A stretch of 5,338 bases of DNA from the NCBI GenBank assembly GCA_003694225.1, contig RFKT01000058.1, forward strand, positions 1 to 5,338. Direction: 5' to 3'. Source of the stretch: Candidatus Dadabacteria bacterium (GTDB lineage Bacteria > Bdellovibrionota_C > UBA2361 > J135). The stretch's first letter is position 1. Each line of letters starts with the position of its first letter. Below, in pieces: positions 1-5,264 of the stretch. The notes below the pieces were generated by a model that saw nothing but the letters and a program-made list of their open reading frames with translations, did no database searches and was not told the origin of the DNA. A program made the position numbers and the translations under genes.

Positions 1-377
1 ACTTTTCGGGGCTTAGCAGGCGATATAAGAAAATAAAAAGCCTTGCACTTGACTCCATCTCATCTTTGCCTAACCAAGAAAAAGGAAATAATACCAAGGT
101 GGATAACCAGATTAGTGGTGAACTTAAGATATTGGGTGATGCGGTAAAATCTGGAAGGTATATAAGACTCAGCAGAGAAAAAAGCCGTGAAGCGCTTGCT
201 TTGCAGAGGCTTCTAAACTCTATCGGATACACCCTTAAAGAAGATGGTATTCCGGGGCCGAAGACTACGGAAGCCTTAAGAGACTTTCAGAGGCAAAACG
301 GGCTTAAGCCAGACGGTATTTTTGGACCTAAATCCCTTGAAAGGTTACACGCAATAGCAGCTACAACAAAAAAATAA
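1..377 (+). CDS. C-terminal part of a peptidoglycan-binding domain protein (5' end outside window)
   Basis: The reading frame is open from the left edge (first whole codon at base 3) to TAA at 375-377, with no in-frame stop. The TTG at 66 is therefore probably an internal leucine and the gene begins before the window. The last 65 or so residues match the PG_binding_1 fold: an LQRLL helix, GY, then two copies of the DG-x-x-GP turn (DGIPGPKTTEAL and DGIFGPKSLERL) flanking FQRQNGL. This domain family binds the cell wall and usually sits at the end of a hydrolase, lipoprotein or other envelope protein. The visible upstream part is basic and polar, with no recognisable catalytic motif, so the enzyme class cannot be given. 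The gene ends 48 bases before rsmB on the same strand, and the two may be cotranscribed. The domain call is firm; the full function is unknown. Confidence 0.85.
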   Translation, partial: FSGLSRRYKKIKSLALDSISSLPNQEKGNNTKVDNQISGELKILGDAVKSGRYIRLSREKSREALALQRLLNSIGYTLKEDGIPGPKTTEALRDFQRQNGLKPDGIFGPKSLERLHAIAATTKK

Positions 378-378
378 A

Positions 379-400
379 CAGGAACCATCCTGAAATCAGG
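379..400 (+). repeat. Two overlapping short dyads between the first gene and rsmB
   Basis: CAGGA (379-383) and TCCTG (388-392) form a 5-bp stem with loop ACCA. CCTGA (389-393) and TCAGG (396-400) form a second dyad that shares bases 389-392, so only one can exist at a time. No T-run follows, so it is not an intrinsic terminator. It may have a minor post-transcriptional role in the junction or be chance. Confidence 0.25.
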
Positions 401-425
401 GGGTTATAAAGGCGTTAGAAGATCT

Positions 426-1796
426 ATGAGAACTGATACCACTGCCAGAGAGGAGGCGCTATCTGCTATAAACGAGATAGAGCGGGGCAAGCATTCACAC
501 AGTGTATTTTCCTCACTCCATGAGCGGTGGAAAGGTAGGAGAAGGGATCTCTCCCTCTCTCTAAGAATTGCAAAGGGTGTTATAGAGTGGCGGGATAAGA
601 TAGATCTTCTTCTCGGAGATTATATAATACCCTCTAAATACCGTGCGCTTCCCTCCGCTATAAGAAATATCTTAAGGCTCAGCGCATATCAGCTCCTTTT
701 CCTTGATAAGGTTCCCAACTATGCAGTTGTAAATGAAAGTGTAGCGCTTGCAAAGAAGTATGGGCACAGAGGAACTGCTGGGCTTGTAAACGGTGTGTTG
801 AGGCGTTTAGCTCAAGATGGAAGAGAGCGGTTTAAAAGAATAACTGGAGCAGATGAAGCGGAAAAAATAGCCATTTTATATAGCCACCCTCTGTGGCTTG
901 TAAAGAGGTGGATAGAGGAGTTCGGTAAGGAAAACACAGAGAAGCTCTGCTCCTATAACAACACAACCCATCCTCCATGTATAAGGGTATCCGGCGGAGG
1001 GGATAACATTCTGTGGGCTCTTGATGAATTTAAAAAGTCAGGCGTTATAGCAAAAAGGGGAAGATATGCAAAAAACGCCCTTTATCTAGTATCTATTTCA
1101 GATAAAGTAGGCTCTCTTTTAGCCTTAGAGCCGTTCAAAAGGGGGCTTGCCTCATTTCAGGATGAAAGCTCCCAGATTGTACCCGCAATTCTTGCGCCAA
1201 AAAGGGGAGAGTGTGTGCTCGATCTCTGCGCGGCTCCAGGCGGAAAGGCGTTTATCATGGAAGAGCTTATGGAGAGGGAAGGGGTTTTAGTTGCAAATGA
1301 AAAGGTTGAAAGAAGGGCTCAGGCGCTAGGGGAGCTATGCAGAAAAAGAAAGAGTGAAATAGTTATAACTGTTAAAGACGGCGCATTTGTAACGCCGAAC
1401 GACTTTTTTGAATATACAGCGGGCAAACTCTTTGACAAGGTGCTTGTGGATGCTCCGTGCTCTGGCACAGGCACTATTGCTAAAAAAGGGGAGATAAGGT
1501 GGAGGCTTTCTCCAGAAAATATCACTGCTTGCTCTCAGAGGGCCTTAGCCTTGCTTAAAAACGGGGCTGCTCTCGTAAGGAAAGGCGGATATATCGCATA
1601 TTCTACCTGTTCATTGGAGAGGGAGGAAAATTGGGGTGTTGTATCAGAATTTCTAAATGAAAACAGTAGCTTTATTCTTTGCCCCCCTTTGGGGGCTATT
1701 CCAAGCGATCTTACGGAGGGGAAAACCCTCTGCGCCTATCCTTTTAGGCACGGCATAGGGGGTGCATTTTGCGCCTTGATGAAGAGAATCAATTAG
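426..1796 (+). CDS. rsmB: 16S rRNA (cytosine-967-C5)-methyltransferase RsmB
   Basis: The product transfers a methyl group from S-adenosylmethionine to C5 of cytosine 967 (E. coli numbering) of 16S rRNA in the cytoplasm. The 456 residues are close to the usual length and domain order. Residues 1-140 form a NusB-like RNA-binding region (ALSAINEIERG, YQLLFLDKVPNYAVVNE, LVNGVLRRL). Then come the family motif FQDESSQ (244-250) and a Rossmann methyltransferase domain with the SAM loop DLCAAPGGK (266-274). The motif IV cysteine C345 lies in DAPCSGTG, and the motif VI cysteine C395, the expected nucleophile, in STCSLEREEN. The C-terminal GIGGAFCALMKR corresponds to the usual DGFFxAxLxK end. ATG 426 is the only conventional start between the previous stop and the conserved helix. 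No strong Shine-Dalgarno site precedes it, so translation may depend partly on the upstream gene. Confidence 0.97.
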   Translation: MRTDTTAREEALSAINEIERGKHSHSVFSSLHERWKGRRRDLSLSLRIAKGVIEWRDKIDLLLGDYIIPSKYRALPSAIRNILRLSAYQLLFLDKVPNYAVVNESVALAKKYGHRGTAGLVNGVLRRLAQDGRERFKRITGADEAEKIAILYSHPLWLVKRWIEEFGKENTEKLCSYNNTTHPPCIRVSGGGDNILWALDEFKKSGVIAKRGRYAKNALYLVSISDKVGSLLALEPFKRGLASFQDESSQIVPAILAPKRGECVLDLCAAPGGKAFIMEELMEREGVLVANEKVERRAQALGELCRKRKSEIVITVKDGAFVTPNDFFEYTAGKLFDKVLVDAPCSGTGTIAKKGEIRWRLSPENITACSQRALALLKNGAALVRKGGYIAYSTCSLEREENWGVVSEFLNENSSFILCPPLGAIPSDLTEGKTLCAYPFRHGIGGAFCALMKRIN

Positions 1797-1812
1797 CCGT
1801 GCACTCTTTTTT
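1762..1812 (+). terminator. Possible weak terminator at the 3' end of rsmB
   Basis: GTGCA (1762-1766) can pair with TGCAC (1800-1804), enclosing an inner TTGAT/ATCAA stem (1776-1780 with 1788-1792). The outer stem is followed directly by TCTTTTTT (1805-1812). The T-run position suits rho-independent termination of rsmB before the convergent gene, but the stems are short and partly lie inside the coding sequence. GGTGCA/TGCGCC (1761-1766 with 1770-1775) competes with the outer arm. Confidence 0.3.
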
Positions 1813-1820
1813 GTTGGATG

Positions 1821-2600
1821 CTACATCGCTTCATCGATAAATACGGAATCTTCCTGGCCGTCTATAGTATATATCTTTATCTCGCCACGCCTGTTTTTCC
1901 TTCCATAGATAGTAAATTCCCTCCTTTGGAAGATATCTGAAATAGGAAAATCTATTCTCTGCTTCAGCCTTCCGTACTCAAAGTATCCAGCTTCCTGTAC
2001 GCACTGTCCATAAAGTGAGCCTATCACCTTTACCTTATTGCCAAATATATTGCCTGCGGGCTTTATTCTTCCAACATCTACTCTGGGAGGTGAGATCCTA
2101 AATAGCTTTCTGCACCGTTTGTAAGCGGCTTTTCCCTGCCTTGGAATAGAGGGGAAATCCCGCGGATTACGGCTTATAGGGGTAATATCCTCTTCTTTTG
2201 AAGTGCTATTATTCTCACCCACATAAGATATATCCGCTGTTTCAACCCTTACCTCACAGTGGTATGCATTAAGCACAAGAGGTCTTCCATTGGGAGCTGC
2301 GCCCCCTACATTCCACCTGACAGTACGCCTTTTGCTGTCTCGGAGATAAACCCTTTTTCCGTTGTCAAATGTGTGGCCTCCTGAACCGTACCTGAGGTTT
2401 ACAAAACAGCTATTTCCCCCTGAAACCCTCCTTAAAGTTATAGCCACTGAAGATATTGCCCTTTCTTTTGGCGAATAGTTCCACTTTCTAAATACCCTTC
2501 CTCCGCTTCCATCACCGACTGTCACCCCTACATGTACCTGCTCTGCCGCCGCTGAAACAGCCAATAAAATACCTATTAAAGCTACAAGCCACTTTGCCAT
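1821..2600 (-). CDS. Exported four-cysteine protein of unknown function
   Basis: I do not recognise this 259-residue protein. Residues 1-19 form a clear signal peptide: Lys-3, hydrophobic core WLVALIGILLAV, then SAAA with likely cleavage before EQ, so the product should be periplasmic or secreted. No lipobox is seen. The mature part looks two-domained. Residues 20-127 have alternating hydrophobic residues and many Gly/Arg (SSVAITLRRV, RTVRWNV, CEVRVETADISYV), suggesting a beta-sandwich, with C65 and C115. A polar linker (about 128-158, NSTSKEEDIT) leads to a basic second part with C163 and C200. Four cysteines, two per part, fit two intradomain disulfides (inference). The start is supported by GAGGTGA at 2604-2610 in minus orientation, just upstream of ATG. 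The gene converges on rsmB and diverges from the membrane protein gene. Confidence 0.85.
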   Translation of the reverse strand: MAKWLVALIGILLAVSAAAEQVHVGVTVGDGSGGRVFRKWNYSPKERAISSVAITLRRVSGGNSCFVNLRYGSGGHTFDNGKRVYLRDSKRRTVRWNVGGAAPNGRPLVLNAYHCEVRVETADISYVGENNSTSKEEDITPISRNPRDFPSIPRQGKAAYKRCRKLFRISPPRVDVGRIKPAGNIFGNKVKVIGSLYGQCVQEAGYFEYGRLKQRIDFPISDIFQRREFTIYGRKNRRGEIKIYTIDGQEDSVFIDEAM

Positions 2601-2629
2601 TGCTCACCTCGTTTGACGCCGTTTTAGTG

Positions 2630-2657
2630 TTGAACTGCCTATGGGTTATACGATAGT
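2630..2657 (+). promoter_or_regulatory. Candidate sigma-70 promoter for the membrane protein-rnhB-yraN cluster
   Basis: TTGAAC (2630-2635) and GATAGT (2652-2657) are separated by 16 bases. They match 5 of 6 and 4 of 6 consensus bases. They lie in the 123-base divergent gap upstream of the 2724 gene, where a promoter is expected. A minus-strand promoter for the exported protein should also lie in this gap, but no pair there stood out. Confidence 0.3.
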
Positions 2658-2723
2658 GTTAAATCGGCTGCAGATGCAAGACTTCTCTCAGCAAGATTTC
2701 AAATTTTAAGGAGGATCTGGCTT

Positions 2724-3077
2724 ATGACAGCATTTGACTACCTCCTTTACGGCGTATGGGTTGCTGTTCCAACCGTTTTTCTCTTAATAGCCCTCTATGA
2801 AAAACTTGAAGAAGTTAGCGGAAAAAGGGAGAGGGAAGGGGGATGGAAAGACCCATTGGGGCAGGCGTTGTTTCTTGCTGGATGCGTTTTAGTGTCTTAT
2901 TGCATAGATAAATTTATCCCATACAAGGCTTGGGGACTGTCTCCATACAAGACCTTTTTAAGAATAGTGATTTTGCCGGCAGTTTGTGTAGTAGGAGCAA
3001 GTGTGATTGGCCCATCAAAGGAACCTGAACCAGAGAAAACGCCTAGGCTTAGGTATAACAGAAAAAACAAGGAGTAG
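2724..3077 (+). CDS. Small three-helix membrane protein of unknown function
   Basis: The 117 residues contain three hydrophobic stretches at about 6-25, 46-62 and 77-96, with a charged tail (97-117) rich in Glu, Pro, Lys and Arg. The first loop (26-44) and the tail carry most of the positive charge. By the positive-inside rule this suggests the N-terminus faces the periplasm and the tail the cytoplasm. No catalytic motif or known family is recognised. The start is well supported: AAGGAGG at 2708-2714 lies 9 bases before ATG. The stop codon TAG (3075-3077) directly follows the Shine-Dalgarno site of rnhB, so the two genes are probably cotranscribed and coupled. In many bacteria rnhB follows rplS; here this membrane gene occupies that place, which may be local rearrangement rather than shared function. 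Confidence 0.8.
   Translation: MTAFDYLLYGVWVAVPTVFLLIALYEKLEEVSGKREREGGWKDPLGQALFLAGCVLVSYCIDKFIPYKAWGLSPYKTFLRIVILPAVCVVGASVIGPSKEPEPEKTPRLRYNRKNKE
3069..3074 (+). promoter_or_regulatory. Ribosome binding site that fixes the rnhB start
   Basis: AAGGAG sits at the end of the preceding gene, immediately before its TAG stop, and 7 bases before TTG 3082. This spacing selects TTG 3082 over the upstream TTG 3007, which has no such site and would add 25 unconserved residues. It implies termination-reinitiation coupling with the membrane protein gene. Confidence 0.75.
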
Positions 3078-3081
3078 GGGT

Positions 3082-3735
3082 TTGTTAGTAGCTGGGATAG
3101 ATGAAGCTGGAAGGGGACCCTTGGCAGGGCCTGTTGTGGCGGCAGCGGTTGTTCTTCCAACTGGCTACAATCACAGCTATATTAGAGATTCCAAGAAACT
3201 CTCTCCTAAAAAGCGCGAAATATTATTTGAAGAGATAAAGAGCGCTGCCCTTAGCTGGTCTGTAGTAGCGGTTGGGCATAGGAGAATAGACTCGCTGAAT
3301 ATCCTTCAAGCTACAAGGCTTGCGATGAGGCTTGCCGCAGAGAGGGTAGATGCAGATGAGTTTTGGATCGACGGAAATGTTGAGATTGATATAGACAAGC
3401 CGCAAAGATGCATAGTGAGGGGAGATGCGAAGCACATACAGATTGCGGCCGCTTCTATCCTTGCAAAGGTATGGCGTGACAGGCTTATGGAGAAAATCTC
3501 TAGGAAGTATCCGGGCTATGGGTTTGAAAAGCATATGGGTTATCCTACAAAGGCGCATTTTAAGGCGATTGAAAGGCTTTACCCGTGCCGTGTGCACAGA
3601 AAGAGCTTTCGCCCTGTTTCTGCATATTTTAAGAACGGGAAGGTCTCATCAAAGGCTCACCAAGAAAGCCCTGGGAAGAAAAGGCGAAAATATAGCCCGT
3701 TTATATCTGAAAAGAAACAACTACTTAATTGTTGA
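3082..3735 (+). CDS. rnhB: Ribonuclease HII
   Basis: RNase HII cuts the RNA strand of RNA-DNA hybrids and starts removal of single ribonucleotides misincorporated in DNA. From TTG 3082 the protein is 217 residues, the usual size. The family's four acidic residues are visible: D7 and E8 in GIDEAGRGPLAGPVVAAAVV, D97 in FWIDGN, and D115 in RGDAK. Other signatures are DSKKLSPKKRE (36-46), IDSLNILQATRLAM (69-82), AAASILAKVWRDRLM (122-136), YPGYGFEKHMGYPTKAH (143-159) and HRKSFRPV (172-179). The N-terminus then begins two residues before VAGIDEAGRG, as in many homologues. The roughly 38 residues after HRKSFRPV (SAYFKNGK to QLLNC) are basic and look unconserved. They are read from DNA that also encodes the conserved start of yraN in another frame, so this tail may be a true overlap or the result of an indel. 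Confidence 0.95.
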   Translation: MLVAGIDEAGRGPLAGPVVAAAVVLPTGYNHSYIRDSKKLSPKKREILFEEIKSAALSWSVVAVGHRRIDSLNILQATRLAMRLAAERVDADEFWIDGNVEIDIDKPQRCIVRGDAKHIQIAAASILAKVWRDRLMEKISRKYPGYGFEKHMGYPTKAHFKAIERLYPCRVHRKSFRPVSAYFKNGKVSSKAHQESPGKKRRKYSPFISEKKQLLNC

Positions 3736-4036
3736 TACAAACTGGCGGTGCAGGGAAGGGGAGATTGATATAATTGGCCTAAGAGATCGGACCTTATGCA
3801 TAGTGGAAGTAAGAACAAGATCAAAACGGGCGCATTTTTCTATTGTAGACCCGCTTGAAAGCGTCGACATAAAAAAACAGGAGAAATTAAAGCGGCTCTG
3901 TGATATTTATCTCAACTTTGCCCGCCACAAGATAAAATCCTTAAAGGTAAATTGTGTCAGGATAGATATAATTTGCATTACGATCGACGAATCGGGTAAT
4001 GCGGCCGTTAAGCATCATAAAAATGCAGTTATGTAA
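3590..4036 (+). CDS. yraN: YraN family (UPF0102) nuclease-like protein
   Basis: This is a small cytoplasmic protein with the restriction-endonuclease-like fold of UPF0102, often found next to rnhB. Its biochemical role is not firmly established; a DNA-repair or Holliday-junction role has been proposed by fold similarity. Numbering from GTG 3590 gives 148 residues. Conserved elements are GRKGENIARLYL (29-40), NWRCREGEIDII (51-62), IVEVRTR (71-77) and RIDII (124-128). E58, D60, E73 and R75 occupy the D/E-x-K-like active-site positions, with Arg in place of the more common Lys. The start is uncertain. The frame is open back to ATG 3425, but that region encodes rnhB's conserved core in another frame. 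GTG 3590 is preferred over TTG 3569 only weakly, and no well-placed Shine-Dalgarno site is seen. The overlap with rnhB is about 146 bases. Confidence 0.88.
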   Translation: MCTERAFALFLHILRTGRSHQRLTKKALGRKGENIARLYLKRNNYLIVDTNWRCREGEIDIIGLRDRTLCIVEVRTRSKRAHFSIVDPLESVDIKKQEKLKRLCDIYLNFARHKIKSLKVNCVRIDIICITIDESGNAAVKHHKNAVM

Positions 4037-4081
4037 TGCGAAAGGCTATTTAACAGAAGATAAGAATGGGCATGGTGCACA

Positions 4082-4109
4082 TTGACTAAGACCTAGATGG
4101 GGGTATAAT
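4082..4109 (+). promoter_or_regulatory. Strong sigma-70-type promoter for the exported-protein operon
   Basis: TTGACT (4082-4087, 5 of 6 consensus) and TATAAT (4104-4109, 6 of 6) are separated by 16 bases. Transcription would begin near 4116, giving a leader of about 180 bases before ATG 4299. The -10 box lies inside a perfect dyad GGTAT-A-ATACC (4102-4112). This is the best promoter match noticed in the window. Confidence 0.75.
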
Positions 4110-4140
4110 ACCATTCTGCCTTACTCCGCTCTTTTACATA

Positions 4141-4154
4141 TCTGAAAGTTCAGA
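4141..4154 (+). repeat. Small perfect dyad in the leader
   Basis: TCTGAA and TTCAGA are exact inverted copies around AG. A 2-base loop is too tight for a full RNA hairpin, so if it is functional it is more likely a dimeric protein site on DNA, about 25 bases downstream of the predicted transcription start. It could be chance. Confidence 0.25.
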
Positions 4155-4160
4155 AATTAT

Positions 4161-4232
4161 ATGGGTATTTTCCAGAGGAAGGATTTTTATTTTAAGCGCC
4201 CCGTCAAACCCCTTTCACCAAAGGGGGCGTGA
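4161..4232 (+). other. Possible upstream leader frame of 23 codons
   Basis: ATG 4161 opens a frame ending at TGA 4230-4232, giving a basic peptide that starts MGIFQRKDFYF and ends KPLSPKGA. The second half of the frame is the left arm and inner stem of the 4194-4242 hairpin, and the stop codon lies at the top of its right outer arm. Ribosomes on this frame would keep the hairpin open. No good Shine-Dalgarno site precedes it, so translation is doubtful. Confidence 0.15.
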
Positions 4233-4242
4233 CGGGGTGCTT
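4194..4242 (+). repeat. 20-bp two-part hairpin in the leader
   Basis: Bases 4194-4206 pair with 4230-4242 over 13 positions (core CCCCGTCA/TGACGGGG, one G-U pair). After a small internal loop (AA opposite GCG), CCCCTTT (4209-4215) pairs with AAAGGGG (4220-4226) around loop CACC. No T-run follows on either strand, so it does not look like an intrinsic terminator. A stem of this length is unlikely to be chance and should fold strongly in the leader RNA. Confidence 0.75.
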
Positions 4243-4263
4243 AACCGCAGTGGTTTTGAGCAC
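4237..4263 (+). repeat. Second leader hairpin competing with the first
   Basis: GTGCT (4237-4241) pairs with AGCAC (4259-4263), and inside it AACC (4243-4246) pairs with GGTT (4252-4255) around GCAGT. Bases 4237-4242 are also part of the first hairpin's outer arm, so the full stems exclude each other. This stem is much weaker than the first and lies 22 bases before the ribosome site. Confidence 0.45.
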
Positions 4264-4298
4264 AATTCTTTGTTGACCTTCACTGAAAGGAGATCCAC

Positions 4299-5249
4299 AT
4301 GAAGACAGGGTTGGTAGTGTTGGCAGCAGTGCTCTTGGCGCAGACTGCCTTCGGGCAGACAGCCTCTCCACCTGTGGCAGGGCTTCCTGGGTGCAACCAC
4401 CCCTGCACCTGCAAGTGGAGGGTGACGAAGTCGAACGGAGCTAGCGGCGTCGCATTCAACGAAGGCACTGGGGCAACCACATCGCCTTCCTACTGGAGGC
4501 GAACCCAAGACTGCAAGCAGGCAAAACCGTCCCTTTCCATGAGGGGCCACGAGCACGGATGGGGGTCGATAACTATCCCTGCAAGGACTTCCAAAGGCTC
4601 TGTTCAGTGGCACATTGAGCACATAGACATGTGCCCTGACTGCCAACAAAACGCTGTAATGGCAGGATGGTCTCAGCTCTGGTTTGCCTTCACTGGAAAA
4701 ACCAGCGGCAATGCCGCTTACTTCTCGACAACTCAGATGCAGGCGATCTTCAACCGCCTTACTGGAGCCAACAACTCCCTCACCGTTACAGAAAGCGGAA
4801 GCTCTGCGGGGTATGGAGTCAGCCTCTCCCTTTCCTTCGGTGTAAGGATTGGGCAGAGAGGGATCGGTCCCTCGGCATCAGCGAGCGGAACGATTACCTT
4901 TCCATCCTCGCAAGCAAACCCTCCAACCAATCGGTTCCACATCTCCCCGTGGAAAATGGATACCGGACATGTGACAGAGGAGGTAGTGACACTCAGAGGA
5001 GTTGAACACTCCTCAGGAAATGCCAATGGAGGCGACCTCCATGCCTTCGTAAAAGATGCCCACTACAATGTGGGAGTCACATTCTTTTGCAAGTGCAACC
5101 CGGGGTCACACACACCTTCTCCACCAACTGGACATGTTCCCGGTATTGGGACAACCCCCGGAGTAGGAGGCACAACCCCTACTTTGGGAGGAGGTGGAAC
5201 GACACCGTCACCCGGCGGTGGAGAACCGACATCTGGTGGACACCAGTAA
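4299..5249 (+). CDS. Secreted Cys/His-rich protein with Gly/Thr/Pro tail, family unknown
   Basis: I do not recognise this 316-residue protein. Residues 1-20 are a typical Sec signal peptide (Lys-2, core LVVLAAVLLA, cleavage near AFGQ). The mature part has eight cysteines in clusters: C32, C36 and C38 (CNHPCTC), C72, C112 and C115 (CPDC), and C264 and C266 (CKC). Histidines are frequent; HIEH (105-108) stands just before CPDC, a spacing compatible with metal binding, and HEH is at 84-86. Residues 160-202 alternate Ser/Gly with hydrophobics (GYGVSLSLSFGV, SASASGTITF), suggesting beta strands. Residues 270-316 are Gly/Thr/Pro-rich with TTP recurring at 285, 292 and 301, like a flexible surface or wall-spanning tail. 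The start is firm (AAAGGAG, 6 bases before ATG). GC content is visibly higher than upstream genes, fitting transfer or high-expression codon choice. An extracellular structural or binding role is only inference. Confidence 0.88.
   Translation: MKTGLVVLAAVLLAQTAFGQTASPPVAGLPGCNHPCTCKWRVTKSNGASGVAFNEGTGATTSPSYWRRTQDCKQAKPSLSMRGHEHGWGSITIPARTSKGSVQWHIEHIDMCPDCQQNAVMAGWSQLWFAFTGKTSGNAAYFSTTQMQAIFNRLTGANNSLTVTESGSSAGYGVSLSLSFGVRIGQRGIGPSASASGTITFPSSQANPPTNRFHISPWKMDTGHVTEEVVTLRGVEHSSGNANGGDLHAFVKDAHYNVGVTFFCKCNPGSHTPSPPTGHVPGIGTTPGVGGTTPTLGGGGTTPSPGGGEPTSGGHQ
5106..5246 (+). repeat. Low-complexity Gly/Thr/Pro tail coding region
   Basis: This stretch encodes residues 270-316 of the secreted protein, with a degenerate unit near G-T-T-P-x-x-G seen three times (TTP at residues 285-287, 292-294 and 301-303) and runs of Gly. 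It contains no cysteine. Its repeats could let the tail change length by slippage between strains. Confidence 0.6.
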
Positions 5250-5264
5250 GAAAGGAGAACCGCA

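Larger units (their letters stand above)
4116..4298 (+). promoter_or_regulatory. Long structured 5' leader of the exported-protein gene
   Basis: The leader is assigned from the promoter at 4082-4109 and the ATG at 4299; its first base is approximate. In order it contains TCTGAA-AG-TTCAGA (4141-4154), a T-rich stretch (4184-4193), a 20-bp two-part hairpin (4194-4242), an overlapping second hairpin (4237-4263) and the AAAGGAG ribosome site (4286-4292, 6 bases before ATG). Such length and pairing suggest cis control by a ligand, protein, leader translation or temperature. I could not match it to a riboswitch family I know. Confidence 0.5.

Noticed and set aside
1319..1525. Minus-strand frame within rsmB
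   Set aside because: It lies opposite the methyltransferase active-site region and is a shadow frame.
2897..3160. Minus-strand frame across the membrane gene and rnhB start
   Set aside because: It covers two well-supported plus-strand genes and has no recognisable motif.
3425..3589. N-terminal extension of yraN back to ATG 3425
   Set aside because: This part encodes the conserved RNase HII region in another frame. The translated extension is Arg/Leu-rich and unlike YraN.
3223..3597. Minus-strand frame of 124 codons opposite rnhB
   Set aside because: It is fully inside the conserved rnhB sequence on the other strand and has no recognisable domain.
4066..4089. Seven-codon frame starting at ATG 4066
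   Set aside because: It lies upstream of the predicted transcription start and overlaps the -35 box. Nothing supports its translation.
4194..4242. Strong hairpin as an intrinsic terminator for yraN
   Set aside because: On the plus strand it is followed by TTAACCGC, not a T-run. On the minus strand the following bases are A-rich. The T-rich stretch lies on the wrong side, and a strong promoter sits upstream of it.
4273..4278. TTGACC as a -35 box
   Set aside because: It is only 20 bases before the start codon, so no -10 box or start site could fit upstream of the gene.
4215..4649. Open frame of 144 codons on the minus strand
   Set aside because: It lies opposite the leader and start of the secreted gene, shows no recognisable motif, and contradicts the clear ribosome site and signal peptide on the plus strand.
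4667..5005. Second plus-strand frame inside the secreted gene
   Set aside because: It is out of frame with a gene that has a strong start and coherent composition, and it lacks its own ribosome site or motif.
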